Shown here one piece after another: positions 1 through 8,849 of a stretch of 64,000 bases of DNA (within the stretch, counting starts at the first letter, position 1; each line of letters opens with the position of its first letter). Position numbers and translations under genes: made by a program. The notes under the pieces are model-generated. The model had not been told where the DNA came from. It saw only the letters and a program-made list of their open reading frames with translations, and did not search any database. Source of the DNA: Sphingosinicella sp942492965 (GTDB lineage Bacteria > Pseudomonadota > Alphaproteobacteria > Sphingomonadales > Sphingomonadaceae); the NCBI GenBank assembly GCA_942492965.1, contig OW818656.1, forward strand, positions 3,100,001-3,164,000, in the 5' to 3' direction.

Positions 1-87
1 AGCGACGCGTTCGTGCCGGATTGGCAGAACCGGGGGCTCTACCAGCCCGCGGGCCTTCAGCCGCCGGCTTTCGCACGCGCAGTCTGA
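1..87 (+). CDS. C-terminal end of an upstream gene (partial)
   Basis: An open frame enters from the left edge in frame 1 and ends at TGA 85-87, leaving 28 residues that finish PPAFARAV. The piece is too short to assign to a family. It is called only because it is open from the first base, its codon use is GC-rich like its neighbours, and it stops just before the next plus-strand gene. It could also be a chance open frame. Confidence 0.4.
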   Translation, partial: SDAFVPDWQNRGLYQPAGLQPPAFARAV

Positions 88-129
88 TCGCGGTTCCATC
101 CGGCGCCGACAGCGTCTAGACAGCGGCGC

Positions 130-837
130 ATGTCGATCTGGGGCAAGATTCTGGGCACCGCTGTCGGTCTCGCCATCGGTGGCCCGTTGGGCGCGCTTGC
201 GGGTCTTGCGGCTGGGCACGCGATCGACGTGGGTGCAGCGCGGCTCGGGCGCGGCGAGCGCGCGCAGGTCGCCTTCACGATCGCGGCGATTGCGCTGTCC
301 GCCAAGATGGCACGCGCCGACGGCTATGCCTCCGCGGACGAGTTTGCCGTGTTCGAGCGGTTGTTCCAGGTAGAATCGGCGGAGCGCGCCAATGCGGAAC
401 GCTTCTACAACCTTGCCAAGCGATCGACCGAGGGCTTTGAAAGCTATGCCCGGCAGGTGCGGAGCATCATCGGTACGGGGTCGCCCGTGCTGGAGGATCT
501 GGTCGAGGCGCTGCTGATGATCGCGGTCGCCGACGGGGTGACGCGCGAGGAGCTTGAATACGTCGACCGCGTGCGCCGTGAGTTCGCCATCACCGATGCC
601 GATTTCGCGCGGATCAAGACGCGCTATGTGGCGCCGGACCCGGATGACCCCTATGTCGTGCTCGGCGTCGCGCCGGGCGCGGACCGGGAGACGGTGCGGC
701 GCGCCTACCTTGCGCTCGTGAAGCGGCACCACCCGGACCGCCACTACGCGGAAGGGACACCCGCCGAGTTCATCCGCGTCGCCGACCTGCGCATGGCCGA
801 AATCAACGCGGCGTACCGCACGATCATGTCGTCATGA
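130..837 (+). CDS. TerB/J-domain co-chaperone, DjlA-like
   Basis: 235 residues. The N-terminus (about 5-35) is a glycine/alanine-rich hydrophobic stretch that could insert in the membrane. The middle (about 45-165) is helical and acidic, resembling the TerB-like domain of DjlA proteins. The C-terminus (about 174-235) is a J domain with the HPD tripeptide at 201-203, which stimulates DnaK ATPase activity in this family. The expected role is a membrane-associated DnaK co-chaperone. No strong ribosome site precedes the ATG, so the start is only moderately sure. The stop overlaps the next gene as ATGA, which suggests co-translation. Confidence 0.85.
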   Translation: MSIWGKILGTAVGLAIGGPLGALAGLAAGHAIDVGAARLGRGERAQVAFTIAAIALSAKMARADGYASADEFAVFERLFQVESAERANAERFYNLAKRSTEGFESYARQVRSIIGTGSPVLEDLVEALLMIAVADGVTREELEYVDRVRREFAITDADFARIKTRYVAPDPDDPYVVLGVAPGADRETVRRAYLALVKRHHPDRHYAEGTPAEFIRVADLRMAEINAAYRTIMSS

Positions 838-1736
838 AGCCCGCGCACCTCGCCTTCATCCTGTTCATCGACCTCCTCTGGGCGATGAACGTCGTCGCGG
901 TGAAGGAGATCATCGATGCGCTCGGCCCGATGACGGGCGTGTTCCTGCGCTACGTGATCGTCCTGCTGGTGACGCTGCCGTGGCTTCGCCTCGTGGAGGG
1001 CCGGATGCGCGACATCGTGATCGCGGGGATCGTGTCGGGCGCGATCTTCATGGGGCTCGGCGGCCTCAGCTTCGCGCTCACCGAAAACGTCGCGGCACTC
1101 TCGATCGCGGGGCAGCTCGGCGTGCCGTTCAGCCTGATCCTTGCGGTGATCTTCCTCGGCGAGACGATCCGATGGATCCGCATCGTCGGCACTGCGGCCT
1201 CGTTCGTCGGTATCGTCATCATGGGTTTCGACCCGGCGATATGGGACGAGCGGCTCGGCGTGAGCCTCACCATCCTCGCGTCGTTCATGTGGGCGGTGGG
1301 CTCGATGTTGTTCCGCCGCCTGCAGGGCGTGAACCCGCTCACCATCCACGCATGGCTGGCGTTCGTGAGCGTGCCGCTGCTGCTCGCCGCCGCGCTATGG
1401 TTCGAGCCCGGCGGGATCGCCCGCGCCGCTGGAGCGGACGTGCACGTCTGGGGCTGGCTGATCTATGCGGCGGTCGGCTCGTCGATCGTCGGCCATGTCG
1501 GGATGAGCTGGTTGCTGCAGCGCTATCCGGTGACGACGGTGGCGCCGCTCACCTTGCCGACACCGCTGATCTCGGTGATCATCGCGATCATGGTGTATGA
1601 CACGCCGATCAGTTTCGAGTTCGTGGTCGGGGCACTCATCACCTTCGTCGGCGTCGCGGTCGTGACGTGGCGGAGCGCGACGCAGAAGGCCGATGAGGGG
1701 CTGGTGAAAGAATGGACGCGCGAGGTGAAGCGATGA
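834..1736 (+). CDS. EamA/DMT-family transporter
   Basis: 300 residues with about ten hydrophobic helices arranged as two EamA repeats, the usual size for drug/metabolite transporters of the RhaT/YdcZ type. Motifs such as FLGETIRW near the end of the first repeat fit the family. It is an inner-membrane carrier; the substrate cannot be told from sequence. The start overlaps the J-domain gene stop (ATGA) and its own stop overlaps the amidase start (ATGA 1733-1736), so the three genes form a tight operon. The C-terminal tail is charged and probably cytoplasmic. Confidence 0.85.
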   Translation: MKPAHLAFILFIDLLWAMNVVAVKEIIDALGPMTGVFLRYVIVLLVTLPWLRLVEGRMRDIVIAGIVSGAIFMGLGGLSFALTENVAALSIAGQLGVPFSLILAVIFLGETIRWIRIVGTAASFVGIVIMGFDPAIWDERLGVSLTILASFMWAVGSMLFRRLQGVNPLTIHAWLAFVSVPLLLAAALWFEPGGIARAAGADVHVWGWLIYAAVGSSIVGHVGMSWLLQRYPVTTVAPLTLPTPLISVIIAIMVYDTPISFEFVVGALITFVGVAVVTWRSATQKADEGLVKEWTREVKR

Positions 1737-2422
1737 TCGACTGCCCTTCACCCAACCATGACGCGCGGACGCTGCCGGTTTCGATGGCGGTGCTGCACTA
1801 TACGGGGATGCAGTCCGCGACGGCGGCGCTGCAGCGGCTCACGGACGCGGAGGCGAAGGTTTCGGCGCACTACATGATCGCGGAGGACGGCAACGTGCTG
1901 CGGCTGGTCGACGAGGACCGGCGCGCCTGGCACGCGGGCAAATCGTTCTGGCGCGGGATTACCGACGTGAACTCGGCGAGCGTCGGCATCGAGATCGTCA
2001 ATCCCGGTCACGAGTTCGGCTACCGGCCATTCCCGGAGGCGCAGATGGACGCGCTGATCCCGCTTCTCGCCGAGATCGTGAAGCGGCACGGCGTCCGGCC
2101 CGGCAACGTCGTCGGCCACAGCGACATCGCACCTGCGCGTAAGGCCGATCCGGGCGAGCTTTTCGACTGGCCGCGCCTCGCGCGTCTCGGGCTTGCGACC
2201 GCGGTTCCCGATGCGATCGCCGACCCGCACTGGACCGACGCGGGCATGTTCCTCGCGCTTGAACGCTATGGCTATGACGTGAGCGACGGTCCGGCCGCAG
2301 TCGTCGCGTTCCAGCGCCGGTTCCGACCGGCGAATATCGACGGCGTGGTCGACGGCGAGACGCGCGCGATCCTGCTCGGGCTGCTGCTGACGACGCCTCA
2401 GGAGGATTTGCGGCTCGCCTGA
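1733..2422 (+). CDS. N-acetylmuramoyl-L-alanine amidase, AmiD-like (Amidase_2) with PG-binding domain
   Basis: 229 residues from ATG 1733. This start is preferred over the in-frame ATG at 1712 because it overlaps the transporter stop as ATGA. Residues about 10-150 are an Amidase_2/PGRP fold with zinc ligands inferred at His22, His129 and Asp139, the spacing seen in AmiD. Residues about 170-229 look like a PG_binding_1 domain. The enzyme cleaves the amide bond between MurNAc and the stem peptide, acting on wall fragments or anhydro-muropeptides. No signal peptide is visible from this start, so a cytoplasmic recycling role is possible. The 3' end overlaps the convergent gene by 25 bases. Confidence 0.88.
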   Translation: MIDCPSPNHDARTLPVSMAVLHYTGMQSATAALQRLTDAEAKVSAHYMIAEDGNVLRLVDEDRRAWHAGKSFWRGITDVNSASVGIEIVNPGHEFGYRPFPEAQMDALIPLLAEIVKRHGVRPGNVVGHSDIAPARKADPGELFDWPRLARLGLATAVPDAIADPHWTDAGMFLALERYGYDVSDGPAAVVAFQRRFRPANIDGVVDGETRAILLGLLLTTPQEDLRLA

Positions 2423-2955
2423 GCTTCAGCCTTTTCGGCACTGAGCGGGAGCGGGGCGGCGGGCGGCTTGCAGCCTTTCGAGGCGCCATAGCCCTTGAGG
2501 AAGCTGCGCCGCGCGACGCCGGTGATGACGGCGGCCCGGTAGCGCCGCTGGTTCTCCGCGCTGCCGGATATCTCGCGCACGATGCCGCGGAACGGCAGGA
2601 TCAGGTTGGAGAGGAAGTTGCCGGAGAGGCGCAGAACGGTATCGGCGCGCTTCTTGCCCCTGTCCTCGGCGATCTCGACATCGAGATCGGCGCCAAGAAC
2701 CGCATCAAGCTTTTCCACCGCCGCGCGGACCTCGGAACATTTGCGGATGCCCTTGAGCGAATAGGGATCATCGAGGATGTCGAGCAGGTCCTGCGGAATC
2801 TCGTCCTTCTTCAGATTGACGTCCTCGACGGGCTGCGAGGCGGCATCGAGCGCGCGGTTCAGCGTCGGCTTGTCCTTCTCTCCGGGCGCGGCCTGCGCGG
2901 CGGCGGGTGATGGGAAGGTCGCCAGAAGAAGCAGGGGAACGATAAGACGACGCAT
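2398..2955 (-). CDS. Secreted hypothetical protein
   Basis: 185 residues. I chose ATG 2955 (MRRLIVPLLL) over the GTG 21 bases upstream because GAGG lies about nine bases before it. Residues 1-20 form a signal peptide ending PAAAQA, so the protein is probably periplasmic. The rest is charged and shows no domain I recognise; residues about 75-110 are rich in acidic and lysine residues, and a single Cys near 57 and another near 165 could pair. It is convergent with, and overlaps, the amidase gene. Function unknown. Confidence 0.7.
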   Translation of the reverse strand: MRRLIVPLLLLATFPSPAAAQAAPGEKDKPTLNRALDAASQPVEDVNLKKDEIPQDLLDILDDPYSLKGIRKCSEVRAAVEKLDAVLGADLDVEIAEDRGKKRADTVLRLSGNFLSNLILPFRGIVREISGSAENQRRYRAAVITGVARRSFLKGYGASKGCKPPAAPLPLSAEKAEAQASRKSS

Positions 2956-3095
2956 CGACGATTTCCTCGAACGCACGCCCCCGTGGCCTGACCTTGTCTA
3001 CCAAAGCGGGCCGTCCGCCAAGCATGGACTTCGAACGCATTTGGCCATAGGCCGCGTCGGGTATGCTGTGTTGCGATTTTGCGACAAGGACGGAC

Positions 3096-3926
3096 GTGTT
3101 GGAAACGGGGCAGAGACGGCAGGTTACGGCACTTCTCGTCGCGGGCCGGCGGCCGGGTATCGACCCGCTCGCCGCGCATTTCGGCCTCGAGGACAAGGCG
3201 CTGATCCCGGTTGCCGGTGAACCGATGCTCTCCCGCGTCGCACGCGTGCTGGTGGGCCATCCCGACGTTGCGCGCACCATTGTGCTGGCGCAGGCGCCGG
3301 AGCGGCTGCTCGCGCATCCCGGCACGGCGTGGATGGCGGCGGATACGCGGATCGGCGTGCTTTCCGGCGGAAACTCGGTGAGCGCAGCCGTGGCGGGCGC
3401 GCTCGAAGCCAATCCTGACGGTTGGCCCTTCCTTGTCACCACGGCGGACAATGTGCTGCTGGACGCGGAAACACTGAGCGATTTCATCGCCGGGGCGGAG
3501 ACACGCGGTACGGACGTCGCGGTGGGGCTCGTTCCGCGAGACGTGTTCGCGCGTGCCTATCCGGAAGCGCGGCGGACGTGGCTGACGTTCCGGGGCGGGG
3601 CTTATTCCGGCGCGAACCTTTTCTTTCTCGCACGGCCGGCGGCGCTTTCCGCCGTGCGCTTCTGGGAGCGCGTGGAAAGCGAACGCAAGAAGGTGCGGGC
3701 GATCGCCCGTGCATTCGGCCCCGGCCTCCTTGCGGGCTATCTGCTCCGCGCGATGCGCGTGGAAGGGGCGCTGGCGCGCGCGGGGGCGCGGCTCGGGGTG
3801 ACGGCGGCGCCGGTGCTGCTCGCGCGGCCGGAAGCCTGCATCGACGTGGACAAGGTGGAGGACCATGCCATCGCGAGCGCGATCCTGGCGGAACGCATTC
3901 CACTTCCTGCCACATTTCCGGGCTAG
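3096..3926 (+). CDS. MobA-like NTP transferase family protein
   Basis: 276 residues from GTG 3096, which has AAGGA five bases upstream; an ATG at 3063 would add an unlikely cysteine-containing leader. The N-terminus carries the nucleotide-binding signature LLVAGRRPG...KALIPV of the NTP_transf_3/MobA fold, and TADN near residue 115 is the likely metal-binding acidic motif. It probably transfers a nucleotidyl group to a phosphorylated sugar, polyol or cofactor. The next gene, nine bases on, encodes a second, LicC-like nucleotidyltransferase, so the pair may make a CDP-activated head group. The true substrate is unknown; the C-terminal half resembles no well-known enzyme. Confidence 0.75.
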   Translation: MLETGQRRQVTALLVAGRRPGIDPLAAHFGLEDKALIPVAGEPMLSRVARVLVGHPDVARTIVLAQAPERLLAHPGTAWMAADTRIGVLSGGNSVSAAVAGALEANPDGWPFLVTTADNVLLDAETLSDFIAGAETRGTDVAVGLVPRDVFARAYPEARRTWLTFRGGAYSGANLFFLARPAALSAVRFWERVESERKKVRAIARAFGPGLLAGYLLRAMRVEGALARAGARLGVTAAPVLLARPEACIDVDKVEDHAIASAILAERIPLPATFPG

Positions 3927-3935
3927 GCGCGCGAA

Positions 3936-4685
3936 ATGACCAAACGCGCCATCATCCTGAGTGCAGGGCAGGGCTCGCGCCTGCTGCCGCTGACCGCCGA
4001 CCGGCCGAAATGCCTGATCGAATTTTCAGGACGCACGCTGCTCGACTGGCAGCTCGACATGCTGATCGCGGGCGGCATCGACGACATCACCATCGTGGTC
4101 GGGTTCAACTCGGACATGGTGGACGCCGCGATCGCGCGCCGGAGCGATCAGGGCGTTTCAGTGCGGACGCTGTTCAACCCCTTTTATCAGGTCGCGGACA
4201 ATCTCGGCTCGGTGTGGCTGACGCGCGAACTGATGGACCGGCCTTTCGTGATCCTGAACGGCGATACGCTCGTCTCGCGCGAAATCGTGGAACGCGTGTT
4301 CGCGGCGCCCGACGCGCCGATCCGCATCACGGTTGACGTGAAGGACGAATACGACCTCGACGACATGAAGGTCCGCCGCGAGGGCGAGCGGCTGCTTGAC
4401 ATCGGCAAGCGGCTGACGGCGGAGGAAAGCAACGCCGAATCCATCGGCTTCCTGCGGTTCAATACTGAAGGCGCGGCGCGTTTCCGCGCCGAGGTGGAGC
4501 GGATGATGCATTCTCCCGAAGGCACGCGCAGCTGGTATCTGCGGGCGATCCACCACATCGCGGCAGACCCGGAATCGACGGTGCTCGTCACTTCGATCGA
4601 GGGGCTCGAATGGGGCGAGGTGGATTTCCCCGAGGATGTTCCCGTCGGACAGAAACTGACCGCCGGCTGGCGCGGAGCGTCCTAG
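3936..4685 (+). CDS. Sugar/choline-phosphate nucleotidyltransferase, LicC-like
   Basis: 249 residues of the NTP_transferase fold. The N-terminal signature ILSAGQGSRLLPLT followed by RPKCLIEF is the nucleotide-binding loop and lysine motif of sugar-nucleotide and phosphocholine cytidylyltransferases; the LNGDT motif near residue 110 binds the metal. The closest functional analogies are LicC (CDP-choline) and inositol-1-phosphate cytidylyltransferase, so a CDP-linked product is plausible but unproven. It sits nine bases after the MobA-like gene, likely in one operon. Its TAG stop shares the palindrome CTAG (4682-4685) with the stop of the convergent ligD gene. Confidence 0.8.
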   Translation: MTKRAIILSAGQGSRLLPLTADRPKCLIEFSGRTLLDWQLDMLIAGGIDDITIVVGFNSDMVDAAIARRSDQGVSVRTLFNPFYQVADNLGSVWLTRELMDRPFVILNGDTLVSREIVERVFAAPDAPIRITVDVKDEYDLDDMKVRREGERLLDIGKRLTAEESNAESIGFLRFNTEGAARFRAEVERMMHSPEGTRSWYLRAIHHIAADPESTVLVTSIEGLEWGEVDFPEDVPVGQKLTAGWRGAS

Positions 4686-7183
4686 ACACCCGGGAGATGC
4701 TGGGCGGCGACGCCCCATCCGGCGAGATCGCGGCTGCCGGCGCGTTTCAGCAGCGTCTTTGCGTCCTTCACTGAGAAGGTGCCTGCCTTCGCGATCCCCT
4801 CCAGCTCCTTCCATGAGACCAGCGCCGCGACCGGCGCGCCCGGCCGGGCGCGTGCGCTGTAAGGCATGATCGCGGTGGAGCCGCGTTGGTTGCGCAGCCA
4901 ATCGATGAAGATGCGCCCCTTGCGCTTCGCCTTGGACATCGTGGCCGTGAAGCGGTCGGGTTCAAGTTCGGCGATGGCGCGCGCGAAGCGTTCGGCGAAA
5001 TCCTTGACGGCATCCCACTCCGCACCGGGCGTGAGCGGGACGACGACATGCACACCCTTGCCGCCGGTGAGCATCGGGAAGCTGACGAGACCGATGTCGT
5101 CCAAATGCTTGCGCAGATCCTTGGCGGCGGTTTTCACCACGTCGAAGCCGATCGCCTCGTCGGGGTCGAGATCGAAAACCATCCGGTCAGGCCGCTCGAC
5201 ATCCTCAACGCGGGCACCCCAGCCGTGGAACTCGATCGTGCCCATCTGGACGCAGGCGAGGATGCCCTGCGTGTCCTCGACATAGAGATAATCGTCCGGC
5301 TTTCCGCTCTTCTCGACGATGGGAATGTGGTGCACGGCCGGCCCGAAGCTGCCGCTGTCGTGCTTCTGGAAGAAACATTGCCGCGCACGGCCCTGTGGGC
5401 AGCGGACGAGGCTTGCCGGGCGGTGCGCCAGCCACGGCAGCATGATGGCGCCGACCTGCCGATAATAATCGGCAAGCTCGCCCTTGGTGATCTTCGCTTC
5501 GGGAAAGATCACGCGGTCGGGATTTGTGATCCTTATGTCGTCATCCCCATTGCCATCGCCATTGCTGACCGGGGCCGAGGTTTCGGGCACGACATCATCT
5601 GGCATCTTGTCCTCCCGCAACCCGATGAAACTTGCATGGCGCAGACGATCATCGGACGTGAATTCGGCAAAGGCAATTTCGGCGACAAGTTTCGGCGTCA
5701 CCCAGTTCGCGCCGCGAGCCTCTGCGCTTGGAACCTCAACGGGCGCGGTCTTGCGTGCGAGGGGGCGCAGCTTGCCTTCGAGCATGGTGAGCGTATCCGC
5801 ATCGAAACCCGTTCCCACCTTGCCCGCATAGGCAAGCTGGCCTGCGCGGTTCTGCGCCAGCAGCAGCGACGCGAACGGCCGCGCTTTCGCGCTGCTCGTC
5901 GTCCATCCGACAATCACGAATTCCTGGCGGCGCGTGCATTTCACCTTCAGCCAGTTTTTCGTGCGGCGGCCCACGTAAGGCGCATCGACGCGCTTGCAGA
6001 TGATGCCTTCCTGCGCCGCGCCGCACATCGCTTCATAGAGCTTTTCACCTGCGCCCACGATATGATCGGCGTAACGAATGGGCCCGTCTGCGGGCAGCAG
6101 CCCGGAGAGTCTCTGCTTGCGCGCGATATTGGGAAGGGGTGCCAGGTCTTCGCCGTCCAGCTCGAGGAGATCGAAGCCGAACAGCACGAAGCCGTCGCTG
6201 CCCTCCGTCAGCGCCTTCTGCAACGCGCTGAAGCTTGGATTGCCGTCCCGGTCCATCACCACGATCTCGCCGTCGATCAGGCACGGCGGCAATTCGAGCG
6301 TCGCCGCAGCTTCAACGAGTGGCGCGAACCGATCCGACCAATCGAGCCCTGCGCGCGTGTAGATGCGCGCCGTGTCACCGTTTGCGGCGAGCAGGCAGCG
6401 GTAGCCGTCGAACTTGATCTCGTGCATCCACTCGGTGCCCGTGGGCACGTGATCGACGAGCGTCGCAAGCTGCGGCGGACGAAAGGCGGGCAGGCGGCCG
6501 GGCTTCGCGCTCTTGCGTTTCGCGCGCACGGTCGCGCTCCGCGCCTCGTTCATGGCACTGGTGAAGGCCTTGCCGCGCTTGCCTTTCAGCGAGACCGCCG
6601 GCGCGCCCGACGCGATCTGCGCCATAGACCGTCCCGTCTCGACGCTGGTCAGCACCGTTTCGACAAGATCGCCCGACCCGCCCGCGTGGGCATCGTCGAT
6701 CTTCCGAAGCAGCCAGTTCTCTCGCTTCTCCCCCGCGCGTGGTTTCATGCGCACGAGCAGCCATTCGCCTTTCATGCGCTTGCCGTGGAGGGTGAAATGG
6801 AGGTGGCCGTCCTTGAGCGTTTGGCGGGGATCCTTCCCCGGAATGGGCTCCCACGTGCCTTCGTCCCACAGCATCACCGTGCCGCCGCCGTATTCGCCTT
6901 TGGGTATGTTGCCCTCGAAACCGCCGTAGCTGAGCGGGTGGTCTTCCGTGCGTACCGCAAGGCGCTTGTCGTCGGGGTTGAGGCTCGGGCCGCGCGTGAC
7001 CGCCCAGCTCTTGAGAACGCCGTCAAGCTCGAGGCGGAAGTCGTAGTGCAGGCGGGTCGCAGCGTGCTTCTGCACCACGAAACTGTTGCCCGCCGCGCGC
7101 CCCGGCGTTCCGGCAGGCTCGGGTGTCTTCTTGAAATCGCGCCGGGCGTTGTAGTCTTTGAGCGGGTCGGCGCGGCGTGCCAT
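4682..7183 (-). CDS. ligD: NHEJ DNA ligase D
   Basis: 833 residues, a full-length LigD with domain order phosphoesterase - ligase - polymerase. The 3'-phosphoesterase domain (about 35-165) has the HAATRLHYDFR motif. The ATP-dependent ligase domain (about 235-520) has the adenylation Lys257 in EIKFDGYR, plus DGEIVV, EGIICKR and WLKVK. The archaeo-eukaryotic primase-type polymerase (about 545-833) has the metal motif DLDPD at 671-675 and GGKGVH at 707-712. It repairs double-strand breaks with Ku, filling or trimming ends before sealing. It lies two bases downstream of ku in the same operon. All catalytic motifs look intact. Confidence 0.97.
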   Translation of the reverse strand: MARRADPLKDYNARRDFKKTPEPAGTPGRAAGNSFVVQKHAATRLHYDFRLELDGVLKSWAVTRGPSLNPDDKRLAVRTEDHPLSYGGFEGNIPKGEYGGGTVMLWDEGTWEPIPGKDPRQTLKDGHLHFTLHGKRMKGEWLLVRMKPRAGEKRENWLLRKIDDAHAGGSGDLVETVLTSVETGRSMAQIASGAPAVSLKGKRGKAFTSAMNEARSATVRAKRKSAKPGRLPAFRPPQLATLVDHVPTGTEWMHEIKFDGYRCLLAANGDTARIYTRAGLDWSDRFAPLVEAAATLELPPCLIDGEIVVMDRDGNPSFSALQKALTEGSDGFVLFGFDLLELDGEDLAPLPNIARKQRLSGLLPADGPIRYADHIVGAGEKLYEAMCGAAQEGIICKRVDAPYVGRRTKNWLKVKCTRRQEFVIVGWTTSSAKARPFASLLLAQNRAGQLAYAGKVGTGFDADTLTMLEGKLRPLARKTAPVEVPSAEARGANWVTPKLVAEIAFAEFTSDDRLRHASFIGLREDKMPDDVVPETSAPVSNGDGNGDDDIRITNPDRVIFPEAKITKGELADYYRQVGAIMLPWLAHRPASLVRCPQGRARQCFFQKHDSGSFGPAVHHIPIVEKSGKPDDYLYVEDTQGILACVQMGTIEFHGWGARVEDVERPDRMVFDLDPDEAIGFDVVKTAAKDLRKHLDDIGLVSFPMLTGGKGVHVVVPLTPGAEWDAVKDFAERFARAIAELEPDRFTATMSKAKRKGRIFIDWLRNQRGSTAIMPYSARARPGAPVAALVSWKELEGIAKAGTFSVKDAKTLLKRAGSRDLAGWGVAAQHLPGV

Positions 7184-7185
7184 CG

Positions 7186-8061
7186 TCAGGCCCGCTTGCG
7201 CGCCGGAGACTTGGTCGCGGGGCGTTTTTTCGGCTTGCTCGCGGTCTTGCGACTCTGGGGCTTGGCCTTGCGCGCCGGCGTATCGACCGACTTGCGAAGC
7301 GCGGCCATCAGGTCGATCACATTGCCGCCACGCGGCCGCTCTTCATCGGCATCCTCGATGATCTTGCGGCCCCGCGAGCGCCGCTTCTTTTCGATCAGGC
7401 CTTCCAGCGCCTCGATGTAGCGATCCTCGAAGACCTTGGCGTCGAACGGCGCCGTTTTCTTTTCGATCAGGGTTTCGGCGAGTTCGAGCAGTTCGCTGTC
7501 GGGTTTGATGTCGTCGATGTCGCGGAAATAGGACGCGGCGCGGTTCACCTCGTCGGCATAGCGCAGCGTCTCCAGCATCAGCCCGCGCCCGCAGGGGCGG
7601 AGGCATACCGCATATTCGCGGCCGCGCATCGCGATCTGCCCGAGGCCGACCTTGCGCGTGCGGCGCAGCGCTTCGCGGAGGACCACAAAAGCCTCTTCGG
7701 CGAGATCGTCCGCGGGAACGACAAAATAGGGCTTTTCGTAATAGAGGAGGTCGATCTCGGTTACGTCGACGAACTGCGTGAGCTCCAGCGTCTTGCGGCT
7801 TTCGAGTTTCACGGCGTCGATCTCGTCCTGCTCCAGCAGGACGTATTCGCCCTTGCCGATCTCATAGCCCTTGAGAATGTCCTCGGCCTTCACCGGGCCG
7901 ATGCCGGGCACGACCTTTTCGTAGCGTATCGGTTTTCCCGACGGCTCGTGGATCTGGCGGAAGCTGATCTGCGCGCCGCTTTTGACGGCTGTGTAGATCT
8001 CGACGGGGATCGAAACGAGCGCCAGGCGGATCTGTCCGCGCCAATAGGGCCGTGCGGCCAT
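7186..8061 (-). CDS. ku: Ku homodimeric DNA end-binding protein
   Basis: 291 residues. The N-terminus (YWRGQIRLALVSIPVEIYTA) is the classical bacterial Ku start and the central Ku core domain spans about 10-190. The C-terminal tail, after residue 240, is highly basic and Lys/Arg/Pro-rich, as in Ku proteins that recruit LigD or bind DNA without ends. It binds broken ends and recruits LigD. ku is the first gene of the ku-ligD operon. The 151 bases upstream (8062-8212) separate it from a divergent gene for a hydrophilic stress-type protein, so both may share a regulated promoter region; no clear operator is visible there. Confidence 0.96.
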   Translation of the reverse strand: MAARPYWRGQIRLALVSIPVEIYTAVKSGAQISFRQIHEPSGKPIRYEKVVPGIGPVKAEDILKGYEIGKGEYVLLEQDEIDAVKLESRKTLELTQFVDVTEIDLLYYEKPYFVVPADDLAEEAFVVLREALRRTRKVGLGQIAMRGREYAVCLRPCGRGLMLETLRYADEVNRAASYFRDIDDIKPDSELLELAETLIEKKTAPFDAKVFEDRYIEALEGLIEKKRRSRGRKIIEDADEERPRGGNVIDLMAALRKSVDTPARKAKPQSRKTASKPKKRPATKSPARKRA

Positions 8062-8212
8062 TCCATGCCTCCTGCGTTTTAACCGTTTGCATAACTTGCA
8101 GGCGAGGCAGGCGGTTCCTCCGCACTTGTCGTTTCATCGCATTCGGGGAAACCAAGACCGGACGGAGCCGTTGGAAGGAGAGTGCGACTCAAGACCCCGG
8201 AAGGATCAGGCA

Positions 8213-8812
8213 ATGGCATCACGTGAACGCTATGGCGGCGACTATGAACCCTACACCGATCGGCAGGGCCGCGGGCCCGCTCGATTTTCTGAACAACGGG
8301 ATTCCGAAGATCATGAAGACGAACGCCGATACCCCGGCGCGTTCGGACCCTCGATGACCGATACCTATGAACGCGATGATCGGACTCGGAGAGACCAGCC
8401 ACGCCAGCACCGGAGCCATGATCGCGGCGATGAGCGCGGGGGCGGTGACTACCGTGGACGCGGGCGCGCCGGCTGGGGCGGCCACGACCCTCATTCCAGT
8501 TATCAGGGCGCGGATCGCGGTGAAGATTATGGCCGGGCGGGTTATCGTCAGGAGAGCGGCGAGGGACGTGATAGCGGACGGCAAGCCGCGCACGACCGCG
8601 AATATGCCCGCTGGCGCCAGAACCAGATGACACGGTTCGATCAGGATTATCAGGAGTATCTTGCCGAACGACAGAATCGCTTCAATTCCGATTTCGACGA
8701 ATGGCGCAACAAGCGGCAGTCGACGGCGATGACGGACACCGGCAACCCCATGATGTCGTCCACCCAAAAGGCGGTGGAGGGAGACAGCGACAAGACGAAG
8801 ACCCGCAACTGA
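8213..8812 (+). CDS. Hydrophilic, low-complexity protein of sphingomonad type
   Basis: 199 residues from ATG 8213, chosen because AAGGA lies seven bases upstream and the earlier in-frame codons read as non-protein. The first 130 residues are dominated by Gly, Arg, Asp, Glu, Tyr and Gln and are predicted to be disordered. Residues about 130-170 form a charged helical segment with repeated aromatic/acidic spacing (DREYARWRQNQ ... RFNSDFDEWRNKRQ). There is no signal peptide and no cysteine. Its location, divergent from ku-ligD and near topoisomerase IB, suggests a desiccation or DNA-damage stress role, but that is inference. I do not recognise a characterised homologue. Confidence 0.75.
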   Translation: MASRERYGGDYEPYTDRQGRGPARFSEQRDSEDHEDERRYPGAFGPSMTDTYERDDRTRRDQPRQHRSHDRGDERGGGDYRGRGRAGWGGHDPHSSYQGADRGEDYGRAGYRQESGEGRDSGRQAAHDREYARWRQNQMTRFDQDYQEYLAERQNRFNSDFDEWRNKRQSTAMTDTGNPMMSSTQKAVEGDSDKTKTRN

Positions 8813-8825
8813 ATGCGCACGCGTG

Positions 8826-8844
8826 CCGCCGGATCACCCGGCGG
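8826..8844. terminator. Hairpin between convergent genes, possible bidirectional terminator
   Basis: Perfect 7-bp arms (CCGCCGG / CCGGCGG) around a 5-base loop in the 37-base gap between the stops of the stress-type gene and topoisomerase IB. There is no U-tract, so it may not terminate alone. Confidence 0.4.
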
Positions 8845-8849
8845 TACTC

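Noticed and set aside
4886..7420. Very long open frame (844 codons) on the plus strand across ligD
   Set aside because: It is antisense to ligD, which has every catalytic motif; GC-rich codon use keeps the opposite frame open. The translation is rich in His, Arg and Ala and has no domain.
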